A stretch of DNA of 64,000 nucleotides from Lachnospiraceae bacterium (lineage in GTDB: Bacteria; Bacillota; Clostridia; Lachnospirales; Lachnospiraceae). A program made the translations under genes and the position numbers. The DNA is taken from positions 1-64,000 of the forward strand of contig JAGBNK010000022.1 in NCBI GenBank assembly GCA_017634455.1, given 5' to 3'. Positions 1 through 10,700 of the stretch are shown in pieces. The notes beneath the pieces are model-generated. The model made no database searches. It was not told the DNA's origin and saw only the letters and a program-made list of their open reading frames with translations. Each line of letters opens with the position of its first letter. The stretch's first letter is position 1.

Positions 1-373
1 AGAGCACCATTACTTGATGCTCTATTTGTCATGCAATTTTCAATGTACTGATTGCGATGATATAGTCACCGCCGCTATATTCAAAACATTTCTGTTTTAA
101 AACATTTTTATTGACTTTCTTTAATAGTTAGTCTTTTGATAAATAATATATTTACCAAAATATAATAAAAAAGCGGTTATGCTTTTTGGGGCAAATGTTT
201 TCATTTTTGTAGTTTTGTTTAAATATTTTTCACCAATGTAGACAAATTCTTCTGTAAAATATGCCTAAAACAGTATAAAATAATTGCAGATAATCTTATT
301 TTATGTTTAATAAAAATAGTGTATAATTCTACGGTTGAGAAAGAATAGAGATTAGAGAAGAGGAGAGAATCAT
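1..373. other. Intergenic leader before pyk
   Basis: No convincing gene. The first 24 bases hold an inverted repeat (AGAGCA at 1-6 with TGCTCT at 19-24) that may be the terminator of a gene left of the window. The rest is very AT-rich and ends in the pyk promoter. Confidence 0.5.
322..327 (+). promoter_or_regulatory. Probable -10 box of pyk
   Basis: A perfect TATAAT lies 47 bases before the pyk start, preceded by G-T. No strong -35 hexamer is visible at the right distance (only T-rich sequence near 299-305), so this is a partial sigma-A assignment. Confidence 0.5.
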
Positions 374-1801
374 ATGGGTGATTATAGAAGAAAAACCAAG
401 ATTGTATGTACACTTGGACCAGCCAGTGAAGGTGAAGAGGTAATGCGTAAGCTTATGCTTGCAGGAATGAATGTTGCTAGATTTAACTTCTCACATGGTG
501 AGCATGATGAGCAGAGAAATAAGTTTAATACATTGAAGAAGCTGAGAGAAGAGTTAAATCTTCCAGTTGCAGCTCTTCTTGATACAAAGGGACCTGAAAT
601 CCGTCTTAGAACTTTTGAAAATGAATCTGTAGTTTTGGAGGAAGGTCAGACATTTACACTTACAACAGATCAGGATGTAATTGGCGATGAGACCAAAGTT
701 GCTGTCAGCTATGAGGATTTGACAGAGGATGTACACGCAGGTACACATATCCTTATTGATGACGGTTTGATTGAGATGATTGTCACTGATGTTCATGGCA
801 AGGATATCGTATGTAAGGTGTTAAATGGTGGTAAGATTTCCAATAAGAAGGGTGTAAATGTGCCAAATGCCAACCTTTCAATGGAATTTATCAGCCCTAA
901 GGATAAGAAGGATTTGATCTTCGCAGTTCAGGAAGGATTCGATTTCGTTGCTGCATCATTTACAAGAACAGCTGACGATATTATGGCAATTCGTGATGTG
1001 TTAAATGAGTACGGCGGAGAGAAAATCAAGATTATTGCCAAGATTGAGAACAATCAGGGTATTGAAAATATTGATGATATTATTGCAGTATCTGATGGTG
1101 TAATGGTTGCTCGTGGTGACATGGGCGTTGAAGTTCCAATGGAGGAAGTTCCAGTTATTCAGAAGATGCTCATTAAGAAGGTATACCAGGCAGGCAAGAT
1201 TGTAATTACTGCAACTCAGATGCTTGATTCTATGATGAGCCATCCAAGACCAACAAGAGCTGAGGTTGCTGATGTGGCAAATGCTATTTATGACGGTACT
1301 TCTGCAATCATGCTTTCAGGTGAGTCTGCTGCTGGTAAGTATCCTGTTGATGCAGTAAAGACAATGGATAGAATTGCCAAGAGAATTGAGCAGGACATTA
1401 ACTATACACACAGATTACAGCAGAGAGAGGATGTTAAGCCAAATATTACAGATGCGGTTTCACATTCAACATGTCTTCTTGCTGCTGACTTAAATGCTAC
1501 AGCAATCGTAACTGTAACAAAGTCTGGTAGAACAGCACAGATGATTAATAAATATCGTCCGGCTTCACCTATTATTGCTGGATGTATTGATGAGCAGGTA
1601 TGGCGCCAGATGGGAATGTGCTGGGGCGTTACACCGATTCTTGTAGAAGAGCAGGATGACGCTGAGAAATTATTTGACCATGCATTGGAGAGATCCAAGG
1701 CCGCTCATCTTGTAAAAGAGGGTGATGTGGCAGTGCTTACAGCTGGAGTTCCTGTTGGAATTTCCGGTACAACAAACCTTATCAAGGCTGTTGAAGTTTA
1801 A
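374..1801 (+). CDS. pyk: Pyruvate kinase
   Basis: Catalyses the last step of glycolysis, phosphoenolpyruvate + ADP to pyruvate + ATP, in the cytoplasm. The 475 residues start with the family opening RRKTKIVCTLGPAS and contain NFSHG, the substrate lysine region IIAKIEN and the signature ARGDMGVEVP, followed by the ATQMLDSM and GESAAGKYP segments. The length matches the short bacterial form; the extra C-terminal PEP-utiliser-like domain of Bacillus pyruvate kinase is absent. The start is supported by GAGGAGAG seven bases upstream. The gene has its own -10 box and a strong terminator, so it is probably monocistronic. Confidence 0.97.
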   Translation: MGDYRRKTKIVCTLGPASEGEEVMRKLMLAGMNVARFNFSHGEHDEQRNKFNTLKKLREELNLPVAALLDTKGPEIRLRTFENESVVLEEGQTFTLTTDQDVIGDETKVAVSYEDLTEDVHAGTHILIDDGLIEMIVTDVHGKDIVCKVLNGGKISNKKGVNVPNANLSMEFISPKDKKDLIFAVQEGFDFVAASFTRTADDIMAIRDVLNEYGGEKIKIIAKIENNQGIENIDDIIAVSDGVMVARGDMGVEVPMEEVPVIQKMLIKKVYQAGKIVITATQMLDSMMSHPRPTRAEVADVANAIYDGTSAIMLSGESAAGKYPVDAVKTMDRIAKRIEQDINYTHRLQQREDVKPNITDAVSHSTCLLAADLNATAIVTVTKSGRTAQMINKYRPASPIIAGCIDEQVWRQMGMCWGVTPILVEEQDDAEKLFDHALERSKAAHLVKEGDVAVLTAGVPVGISGTTNLIKAVEV

Positions 1802-1824
1802 TATTAGAATAAATATGTAATTTG

Positions 1825-1863
1825 AAATGGATGCTTTCAGTTGATGGATGCATCCATTTTTTG
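1825..1863 (+). terminator. Terminator of pyk
   Basis: A perfect 10-bp stem (AAATGGATGC at 1825-1834 with GCATCCATTT at 1850-1859) is followed by a T run. Almost the same element recurs at 13746-13785, after the glycoside operon. Confidence 0.85.
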
Positions 1864-1992
1864 TATGTAAGAAAAGTAGAAAAGGCTTATATAACTCAAA
1901 GGATTAAATTACACCGCGAGGAACTATTTTACAATAATAATCCTTCTTTGGATGATATTTATAATATATAGTATTTTAAGAAGGAGGCTATT

Positions 1993-3393
1993 ATGGGAAA
2001 AAAGAAAGAGCTTGGTGTCGACAGAGATGGCATACAGAAAGTATTAGGGGGATTTGATTATTTTGCAGATATGTTAGGCCAATTTGGTTTGGCATTAATT
2101 GGCAATTTAGTAGGTCAGTTAACATATTTCTACACAGATAAGGTTGGACTGGCTGTAGGCGGAGTTGGTATAGCAATGGGAATCGCTAAGGTCATTGATG
2201 CCATTACCGATATATGGTTTGGAAATGTGGTTGAACAGTCCAAAGGTGGCAATGAGAAATTCTACAAATGGATGAAACGTATGATGGTACCGGCTGCTAT
2301 TACAATTATTCTCTTATTTACGGTGCCAAAGGATATTAATCAGGTTGCTGCATTTGCGTATGTTACTATTACTAATATTTTATTGACTGCAGTTTTTTAT
2401 ACACTTATATCTACGCCTTTTGCAGCAACTATGGTTATCCGAACTCAGAGCCAGCAAGAGAGATCTAGTATGGGAATTTTTCGAGCAATTGGTTCATATA
2501 TTGCAGGAATAATAATGTCAATTGCCATTATTCCAATTACTAATCTGTTGGGTGGTAATCAAAATGCATGGATTAAGTTTGGCGTTATTGTTGCATTGGT
2601 TGTTCTGTTGGCATTGATGATATGCAGTATTAATGGTAATAGAGCTGTTATGAATATGGCAAATATTGAAAAAAGTACAGAAGACGAAGAAGAGAAAGTG
2701 CCTTTTAAGGATGCTGTGAAAATGCTTTTTGCCAGTAAATATTGGGTAATAGTATTATTGTTTAATGTTATTACCAGCGTTACAAATGCAATATCAGCTG
2801 CAGCTAATACATACTATTGCAAGTGGATATTTGGAAATGATAATTTGGTGGCCATAGTGGGTGGCTTCGGACTGATGGGAACGGTAATTGGCTTTGCAAT
2901 TTCTAAGCCTATTATTGAAAAGCTTGGTGTAAAGGGAGCTATAGATTTAGGATTACTAGGAACTATTGGTGCGATGATTATTCGATGTTTTGCACCTGCA
3001 AATATTGTAATGTATGTGATTACAGGGGTGATTTCAAGCACTATGATGATGCCACTTATGTGCTTATATGGAGTTCTTCTTGGAATGGCTGTAGATTATA
3101 ATGAATATAAGTATGATAAAAAGCTACTTGCAATATCATCGGGAGCTGTAGGATTTGGATCCAAAGTTGGTTCAGGAATAGGTTCAGTTATCTTATCAAT
3201 TTTTTTAGTGCTTGGTGCCTATGACGCCTCTCTTGAAGTTGCTACAGCTTCTATGCGATATTCTATATATGGATTTGCAAATGTATTTCCGATATTTATA
3301 AATTTATTGATGTATATCATATTTAGAGGCTTTGACCTGGAAGAAAAACTACCTCAAATGAAAGCTGAAATAGAAAAGAGAAGAGCAAGCTGA
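1993..3393 (+). CDS. GPH-family sugar:cation symporter
   Basis: Inner-membrane transporter of the glycoside-pentoside-hexuronide family (MFS superfamily, MelB/XynB/GusB relatives), importing glycosides or pentosides with Na+ or H+. The 466 residues show about twelve hydrophobic segments, and the early acidic D-A-I-T-D-I-W-F-G segment (about residues 70-78) corresponds to the cation-site region of the family. AAGGAGG lies seven bases before the ATG. It runs convergent to the AraC gene and shares a bidirectional terminator with it. The AraC regulator and glycosidases beside it suggest a xylo- or arabino-oligosaccharide substrate, which is inference. A second GPH gene (10793-12250) lies in the same island but is clearly diverged. 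Confidence 0.88.
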   Translation: MGKKKELGVDRDGIQKVLGGFDYFADMLGQFGLALIGNLVGQLTYFYTDKVGLAVGGVGIAMGIAKVIDAITDIWFGNVVEQSKGGNEKFYKWMKRMMVPAAITIILLFTVPKDINQVAAFAYVTITNILLTAVFYTLISTPFAATMVIRTQSQQERSSMGIFRAIGSYIAGIIMSIAIIPITNLLGGNQNAWIKFGVIVALVVLLALMICSINGNRAVMNMANIEKSTEDEEEKVPFKDAVKMLFASKYWVIVLLFNVITSVTNAISAAANTYYCKWIFGNDNLVAIVGGFGLMGTVIGFAISKPIIEKLGVKGAIDLGLLGTIGAMIIRCFAPANIVMYVITGVISSTMMMPLMCLYGVLLGMAVDYNEYKYDKKLLAISSGAVGFGSKVGSGIGSVILSIFLVLGAYDASLEVATASMRYSIYGFANVFPIFINLLMYIIFRGFDLEEKLPQMKAEIEKRRAS

Positions 3394-3407
3394 AACAAAT
3401 AGAAAAT

Positions 3408-3445
3408 AACACAGAAGTAAGAGCATTACTTCTGTGTTTTTTTTC
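3408..3445. terminator. Bidirectional terminator between GPH and AraC genes
   Basis: A perfect 13-bp stem AACACAGAAGTAA / TTACTTCTGTGTT with loop GAGCA is followed by eight T on the plus strand, with A-rich sequence on the other side. The stop codon of the minus-strand AraC gene lies inside the right arm. Confidence 0.9.
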
Positions 3446-4622
3446 TATAAGATAAAGGAGTTTCACCGGTGACTTTTTTGAAAACATTTTGAAAATAAGA
3501 TTGGCTTGAAAAGCATAGATGATGACTTATTTCACTTAATGATTTATCAGTAAATGCAAGTAGACTTTTGGCTTCCTGTATTTTGGCATGAATAATATAT
3601 TCACCGAGGTTAAATCCGAGTTCTTCTTTGAAATGAGATAGAGTGTAGGAACGACTTCTGTAAATATAGTTACTAACATCAGTTACAGAGATATTCTCGT
3701 TCACATGACCGTTCACATACTGTATACAAGAATATATTTCTTTGCTTAAACCGGAAGGGACTATTTTCTCTGAGATTCGTTTGGTGAAGTCAATTAACAT
3801 ATTGTATTGCAGAGCAGTAATATCTGCAATGTTTTGAAGCCTTTCACATTCGAGGGAATATTGATCAATAAGTTGATATGTTAATTCTATATCAAGTCCG
3901 GCTGGTATGGCCGCAAACTTTCCGATGGTTGCAACCTGCCCCAGAAAAATGTTTTTAGCTTGACGAAGAGGTGTATCTCCGACTAAACCTTCTGATAATG
4001 GCTGGTTTTTAACAGTTTCTAATAAGAATTTTTCCAACTGTGCCACATTCCCGCTTTTTACATAGTTTAATATCTGCTGCTCTAAAATGTATGTTCCATG
4101 AATGTTTTGCTCTTCCCGCGCTGCATAGTAAGATTCAGATACTTTTTTTGCCATTTGTGTTTTTATGGTTGAATCATTTATGGAGTATAAATCTTCAAGT
4201 TCTGGCTTTTTCTTATATATAGCGAAAAAAGCTAAGGCCAATATATTGGAAAACTGATAATAGCTATAATGTGATAAATGATTAATATATTCCACTACAT
4301 TTTCTTTGTATTCCAGAGAAATACTGTGTACATGCATAAAATTACGAATGTTTTTTTCTGATAGATTAGTAGAAAAAACGGGTCCTATTAAAATGGAAGA
4401 AGGGTATTTGGTATTAAGCTGAATCAAGCCGTAATATCCATCATCAGTAAATAAGGAAGAAACTATATTTTGACCCGAGGATGCTAATTCTTCATAAAAA
4501 CCAGGATTAGGAGCAAGGTAGGATGGATATCCATAGCAGACTTCGCACTTGTTGTTTTTGTAATATGCAACAGGAATATTCTGGGCTGCAAATAATATTT
4601 GACAATAATCCTTGTAATTCAT
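3426..4622 (-). CDS. AraC-family transcriptional regulator
   Basis: Transcription factor with a C-terminal double helix-turn-helix (about the last 100 residues: IYSCIQYVNGHV..., LGEYIIHAKI, then SLSEISHHLCFSSQSYFQ and the closing FKKVTGETPLSYRK). The roughly 290-residue N-terminal part is not an obvious cupin and probably senses a ligand. I place the start at the ATG at 4622 (398 residues), because GAGGAGG lies nine bases before it; a longer reading from a TTG at 4640 would overlap that ribosome site. It is divergent from the GH1-GH39-GH2-GPH-GH43 operon and most likely its activator. Confidence 0.9.
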   Translation of the reverse strand: MNYKDYCQILFAAQNIPVAYYKNNKCEVCYGYPSYLAPNPGFYEELASSGQNIVSSLFTDDGYYGLIQLNTKYPSSILIGPVFSTNLSEKNIRNFMHVHSISLEYKENVVEYINHLSHYSYYQFSNILALAFFAIYKKKPELEDLYSINDSTIKTQMAKKVSESYYAAREEQNIHGTYILEQQILNYVKSGNVAQLEKFLLETVKNQPLSEGLVGDTPLRQAKNIFLGQVATIGKFAAIPAGLDIELTYQLIDQYSLECERLQNIADITALQYNMLIDFTKRISEKIVPSGLSKEIYSCIQYVNGHVNENISVTDVSNYIYRSRSYTLSHFKEELGFNLGEYIIHAKIQEAKSLLAFTDKSLSEISHHLCFSSQSYFQNVFKKVTGETPLSYRKKTQK

Positions 4623-4774
4623 GGTAGAGCACCTCCTCAAAAGAATAAATTACAATTCTAAAGAAAATATTACATTACTGATTAAGATGAATCAAGTACT
4701 TTATAAACATAGAATCTACACTTTGGTTGGATGAATTTGATGTGAAATAATAGTCTATATAGAAGGAGTGAACC

Positions 4775-6094
4775 ATGTTGAATGTATTTAATGAAAATTT
4801 CTTGTGGGGCGCAGCTTCTGCCGCACCGCAGATAGAGGGAGCCTGGAATGAGGATGGAAGAACGCCAAGTATTTGGGATGTGGCGCCATCCAAAAGAATA
4901 AAAAATGGAGATGATTGCCATACTTCCTGCGACCATTATCATCATTGGAAAGAAGATGTGGCATTGATGAAGGAAATCGGTTTGAAGTCCTATCGATTTT
5001 CTCTAAGCTGGTCTCGTATTATTCCGAAACCAGGAACTGTAAATGAGAAAGGGATTGCATTTTACAATCAGTTAATAGATGAGCTGATTGCAAATGATAT
5101 TGAACCTTTGATTACAATCTTTCACTGGGATTTGCCGGTATGGATGCAGGAAATGGGTGGCTGGTACACTAATAAGATTGTAGATTATTTTAGAGAATAT
5201 ACAGAAGTGGTGGTAAAGGCTTTTTCTGACAGGGTGACATATTGGATTACCATAAACGAGCCACAGTGTTTTATTATGAATGGTCACCTGCAGGGGGCTC
5301 ACGCTCCATTTCATAAGAGGGCACTTTCTCTTGCCAAATTATCTGAAAACTGTATGCGCTGTCATGGAGTTGCTGTAAAAACCATTAGAGCAAATGCTGT
5401 AAAAAAGCCAAAAGTTGGAATTGCCATGGCAACATCAGCCTATGTTCCAGAGAATGATTCTGTGGAGGCAATAGAAGAAGCCAGAAGACTGTCTTTTGAA
5501 TCTACGATTGGTATTATGAGCAATAAATGGTGGTTTGATCCGATTCTGAAGGGTGAAAAAGTAAATGCTTTTGGAATCTTTCGTACCAAAATGAAACATA
5601 TGGATGAAATCCATCAGCCTTTAGATTTTCTGGGGCTGAATGTATATGCACCTTCCAATGATCAGGATTGGACAAAGGAAAAACATGAATCGAAGCCTGG
5701 AATTCCTAGAACTCAATTGGGATGGGTTATTGATGAAAGGGTTTTATATTGGGCAATTCGATTTATGTCAGAACGATACGGTCTTCCAATTATGATTACG
5801 GAAAACGGCATGGCAAATTTGGACTTTGAGCAATTGGACGGGAAGGTACATGACCCGCAAAGAGTGGATTTTATTCATCGCTATTTAGGTGAGTTAAAGC
5901 GAGCAGTTAGTGAAGGATATGAGGTTATTGGGTATCAGCATTGGTCCATTATTGATAATTTCGAGTGGGCAGAAGGCTACGATTCAAGATTTGGTTTAAT
6001 ATACGTTGATTTTCGCACCCAAAAACGAATACTCAAAGATTCAGCTTATGAGTATAAAAAGATTATTGAATCAAATGGAGAGGTTATAGAGTAG
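4775..6094 (+). CDS. GH1 family beta-glycosidase
   Basis: Retaining beta-glucosidase/6-phospho-beta-glycosidase family enzyme acting on oligosaccharides in the cytoplasm (no signal peptide). The 439 residues form one TIM barrel: N-terminal FLWGAASAAPQIEGAW, acid/base glutamate E162 in TINEP, nucleophile E343 in ITENG. AGAAGGAG precedes the ATG. It is the first gene of the operon divergent from the AraC regulator. Sugar importers here are symporters rather than PTS, so a non-phosphorylated substrate is more likely (inference). Confidence 0.93.
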   Translation: MLNVFNENFLWGAASAAPQIEGAWNEDGRTPSIWDVAPSKRIKNGDDCHTSCDHYHHWKEDVALMKEIGLKSYRFSLSWSRIIPKPGTVNEKGIAFYNQLIDELIANDIEPLITIFHWDLPVWMQEMGGWYTNKIVDYFREYTEVVVKAFSDRVTYWITINEPQCFIMNGHLQGAHAPFHKRALSLAKLSENCMRCHGVAVKTIRANAVKKPKVGIAMATSAYVPENDSVEAIEEARRLSFESTIGIMSNKWWFDPILKGEKVNAFGIFRTKMKHMDEIHQPLDFLGLNVYAPSNDQDWTKEKHESKPGIPRTQLGWVIDERVLYWAIRFMSERYGLPIMITENGMANLDFEQLDGKVHDPQRVDFIHRYLGELKRAVSEGYEVIGYQHWSIIDNFEWAEGYDSRFGLIYVDFRTQKRILKDSAYEYKKIIESNGEVIE

Positions 6095-6138
6095 ACAGAA
6101 TTGTAAATAATATTGATGGATTTTGATAAGGATTTGCT

Positions 6139-7701
6139 ATGAAAGGAAAACAGATGGAAACGATTAGAATTAATAGAAATGCAGAAACTATGCCTACGGA
6201 TTATTCCTGGCAGATGGGATTAGGTAACGACCATGCATATCAGTTGCATAGAACGGACGTATGCGAACATATAAAGCTGGCCCATGATGAATTGGGAATC
6301 AAATATATCAGATGTCACGGAGTATTTGATGACGATATGTTGACCATTCAAAGAATGAGTGATTATAGAGCATTTCGCAGTGTGCCGGGATCAAAAAAAA
6401 TAAAAGAACTTAATTTCCGCCAGGTTGGCCATATTTATGACAATTTGTTGAAGTGCGGTGTTAAGCCCTTTGTTGAACTTTCTTTTATGCCTTCAGCATT
6501 GGCAAGCGGAATGAAGCTTGGACTTCGATATGATCCAAACATTACCATGCCAAAGTCTTTGCAGGAATGGGAGGAATATATTCAGGCTTTTATTAACTTC
6601 CTATTGAATCGTTATGGAGCGGAAGAAGTAGAATCCTGGTATTTTGAGGTTTGGAACGAACCAGATCTTTCCTGCTTTTTTGCTGGCTCAAAGGAAGACT
6701 ATTTCAAATTATATGCTTCAACGGCCAGAGCAATCAAAAAGGTGAATCCCAATCTGAAAGTAGGAGGTCCCTCTACAAGTGCATGTCTGTGGCTGACGGA
6801 GTTTGTGGATTTTATAAAAAAAGAACAGGTGCCATGCGATTTTATTTCCACCCATCACTATCCTGGAGATGCTTTTGGAAACTTTATTAATGGGAATAAT
6901 GTGAAGCATATGTTAAAGGCGTCAATAAATGCCGTAAAAACGGGAGAATGCCTTTCAGATACAATGCGGGATATGTTCTTCTTGCCGGAGGATTTTATCC
7001 GGTGGGATAAAGGAACATTGACTAGGTTAGATGATGAGGCAAAACAAAAGATAGGAAATCTCCCGCTATTTATTACCGAGTGGAATTCTATGGCAGTATT
7101 TGGCTCCCCTGTTCATGATGAAAAATATTCCGCAGCCTTTTTGGTAAAGACTTGTATGGATTTGAATGGAGCGGCAGCAGCATACATGTTCTGGTGCTGT
7201 AGTGATTTGTTTGAAGAACAGTTTATGCTACCAAAACCATTTGTAGGAAGTTATGGAATTGTATCTAACGATGGTATTCCTAAGCCGAATTTTTGGGGAT
7301 TTAAACTATTGTCGCAGCTTTACAAAAACAGGGTGAAAACACCTTTTCGAACAAATACAGATGTGGAATATGCAGTGTTTGTTGATGGTGATAAAACACA
7401 GATTTTGGTATATACCCAAAATCAGGATTATTTTAAACGGGATTCTTACGAAATTGAGTTTGCAGTTAATACAGCAGCTTCCAATGTGACAGCTCAAATT
7501 ATTGACGATACCCACTGTAATCCGAAAAAAGAGTGGGAAAAACTGGGAAGTCCGGATAATTTAACGCTGGCACAAGTGGAAGAAATAAAGAAAACGACAG
7601 CGTTAAAAGAAGAGAAAATTGATTTTGAAGTTAAAGGTAATGAGACAATCATTCCGATTCGGATGCAGGTAAATGATGTAATATTAATCACTGTTTCCTG
7701 A
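6139..7701 (+). CDS. GH39 family beta-xylosidase
   Basis: Retaining xylan 1,4-beta-xylosidase-type enzyme, cytoplasmic. The 520 residues carry the GH39 landmarks: IKYIRCHGVFDD near 55-66, acid/base E174 in WNEPD, nucleophile E314 in FITEWN, and a C-terminal beta-sandwich. Two starts are possible: the ATG at 6139 (AAGGA seven bases upstream) or the ATG at 6154 (AAAGGAAA six bases upstream). It follows GH1 after 44 bases with no terminator. Release of xylose from xylo-oligosaccharides fits the GH43 partner downstream. Confidence 0.9.
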   Translation: MKGKQMETIRINRNAETMPTDYSWQMGLGNDHAYQLHRTDVCEHIKLAHDELGIKYIRCHGVFDDDMLTIQRMSDYRAFRSVPGSKKIKELNFRQVGHIYDNLLKCGVKPFVELSFMPSALASGMKLGLRYDPNITMPKSLQEWEEYIQAFINFLLNRYGAEEVESWYFEVWNEPDLSCFFAGSKEDYFKLYASTARAIKKVNPNLKVGGPSTSACLWLTEFVDFIKKEQVPCDFISTHHYPGDAFGNFINGNNVKHMLKASINAVKTGECLSDTMRDMFFLPEDFIRWDKGTLTRLDDEAKQKIGNLPLFITEWNSMAVFGSPVHDEKYSAAFLVKTCMDLNGAAAAYMFWCCSDLFEEQFMLPKPFVGSYGIVSNDGIPKPNFWGFKLLSQLYKNRVKTPFRTNTDVEYAVFVDGDKTQILVYTQNQDYFKRDSYEIEFAVNTAASNVTAQIIDDTHCNPKKEWEKLGSPDNLTLAQVEEIKKTTALKEEKIDFEVKGNETIIPIRMQVNDVILITVS

Positions 7702-7717
7702 CATAAAAGGATGCATT

Positions 7718-10700
7718 ATGAATAAAAAATGGGAAGATATCACATTTATAAAAGAGAATAAAGAAGATGGTCATGTCCTGTCTTTTCCAAAGGAAGTTCA
7801 TCCAGCAGATTTGGGTGAGAATGAGAATCAGACATCTCTAAACGGGAAATGGAAGTTTATGTATATTCAAGGGTCTGATGTGAAAAGAGAGTATACATGT
7901 GAAACTTATGATGACAGTGACTGGGATGAGATTGTTGTGCCAAGAGTCTGGCAGTTGCAAGGATATGGATCGCCATATTATTTTGCATCTTCTTATCCCC
8001 AGGCAATCGATACGCAAAAAGGGAATATTCCTCATATAAGTGAAAACCTTCAGGAGATTGGAGTATATCGTAGAAGTTTTGTCTATGATGAGGCTTGGAA
8101 AGATAAAAATGTTTATTTGCATTTTGGCGCAGTAAAATCAGCTTTGGAAGTCTATGTAAATGGTAAATATGTAGGATATTCCCAAGGGTCTATGACACCT
8201 CATGAGTTTCAAATAACGGAGTGTTTGAAGCCAGGGGATAATCAGGTGACAGCTGTTGTTTATCGATACAGTGATGGAACATATCTGGAAGATCAGGATA
8301 TGTGGTTTTTCAGTGGCATATACAGGGCTGTTTTTGTTTATTGGGAACCAAAGGTGACGGTGCGTGACTATTTTATGCATGCTTCTTTTAACCAAAAGTG
8401 GCCGAAAGATTTGATGTGGGATACAGAGGTACCGTGTCATTTTCAGATAGAATTGTATTTTGATTCTGATTTGGATAATCAGGTCACTGAAGTAGAGGTA
8501 GAGATTCCGGAATTGGAGTTTCGACAAAAAGAATCTGTGATATTAAAAACTGGAAAAACAGTTTTGAAAATGGATGGTGAGGTGTCTCCACTGTTATGGA
8601 GCCATGAATCCCCAAAGCTATATGATGTACAAATACGATGGAATGTCGGGGAAAAGATTTATTTCAAAGAGGAAAAGTTTGGATTCCGAGAAATCAAAAT
8701 TGTAGGTAATGTACTGTATTTAAATGGAAAAAGACTGATTATAAAAGGTGTCAACAGACATGATTTTGATCCTGGCACCGGTTGGACCATTAGTGAAGAG
8801 CGCTATAGGGAGGATATTCGAATCTTAAAAGAATTGAATATCAACGCAGTCCGTACCAGCCACTATCCCAATGATCCGCTTTTTTATCGTCTTTGCGACC
8901 AATATGGAATTTTGGTTATGGATGAAACTGATTTGGAGTCTCACGGAGTTCGGAGAATCCTTCCTATGTCAAAAAAAGAGTGGGAAGTCCCTTGTGTGGA
9001 TCGGATTGAAAGAATGATTTTACGGGATCGTAATCATCCCTGCGTCATTATTTGGAGTCTTGGAAATGAAGCCGGTATGGGAGAGGTGTTTAAAAAAATG
9101 CGTGCCAGAGGCAGGGCGTTAGACGGAACAAGACCATTTCATTATGAAGGGATGCATGATAAGGAATGCACGGATTTTTTAAGCCGCATGTATCCAACAG
9201 AAGAAACCTTAGATCAGCTGTGTCATAAAGAAGCAATTGTTGGGTTAATGGATGGTGTAATGAATTCACTGGCGGCGGACAACAAAGATATTACCTGTGA
9301 TTTGTATGAGGAAATGCCGGTGGTGCTTTGCGAATATGCCCATGCCATGGGAAATAGTCTGGGTAATTTTTCTGAATACACAGAGGCCTTTGAAAAATAT
9401 CCTCACATGTGTGGCGGTTTTATATGGGATTTTGTGGATCAGGCTATCTGTGTAAAGAAAGATGGAGAAAACCGCTATTTATATGGGACTGATTTTGAAG
9501 AAACATACTCCGAGGATGGTTTCAAGAAAAAGAAGGATAAAAAGAGTGATGGAGCTTTTTGTGGAAATGGAATATTGTTTGCAGACAGAAGTTTTCATCC
9601 AGATGCCTATGAGGTAAAAAAATGTTATCAGTGGCTGGATGTTAGAAGCACTCATCCTAAAAGTGGAATTTTTCATATTTATAATCATCAAATGTTTTAT
9701 CCTGTTTTACCGTTCTATGATTTGATTTGGGAACTGTGTTGCAATGGAGTACCGTTTTTGAAGAAAAAAATAGAGGATGAGAAGTTACAGGGAATACTGC
9801 CTGGAGAACAGCGGACTATTATTCTGGAAGAAATAAGAAGACAGGATTTCCCTGAAGATGGAGAAATTATTCTCAACTTTTATTTTGTTCCCAAAAACAG
9901 TAATGAACTAAAAAAAGAGGCTGTAGCTGTGTCACAGTTTGTGATTCGCCCGTTCCATATCATAAAACCGGACATAGAGAATGGAATACATGAGGTTACT
10001 TTGACAAATAAGGATTTGGGCTTTCAAATAGCAAATAGTTTTATGAATCTAGAATTGTCTAGAGTTGCAACTGACAATAATATTGATATTGGGCATTTTG
10101 TTCCCCAGTTGGAAAATACTGTTCTAGTAAGGCAGTGGGATACTGCAAATGAAAGACTATGTATTACAAATCAGGAAATAAAAAATGAAGATGGAAAATA
10201 TTTCATTCATACTGTTTATGGACATCCTTTTTGTAACGAGCTGGAAACAGAGATTACAGATTATAAAAATGGATATTATGAAGTTCTGTTAAAAGTAAAA
10301 ACCAAAAGAAAAGATGTAGTTGCAACGGGAGTTTCATTTTCTTTTAATGAGGAATTTGATCATTGCCAATGGTATGGTCGTGGACCTCATGAAAACTATA
10401 TGGATCGTAAAGAAAGTGCACTCTTAGGGGTGTATAAAAAAGAGATATCAGATATGAGCCACATGTATTTGCGACCTCAGGAAAATGGAAATCATTGTGA
10501 TGTACGTTTTTTCTCTTTGGTTGGAAAACAACATGATATTTATGTATGGAATCTGTCCGAAGAAGGAATGGAGTTTTCTACTTGGGATTATTCAAAAAAA
10601 GATTTGGAGAGTGCAAAGCATATTTATGAACTTCAAAGAGGCGGGCAAACAACTTTAAATATTTATGGGAAAATGAGTGGTGTTGGCGGCGACTTGCCGG

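Noticed and set aside
219-413. Minus-strand frame across the pyk promoter
   Set aside because: AT-rich Phe/Tyr/Ile frame overlapping the pyk promoter and start; no ribosome site.
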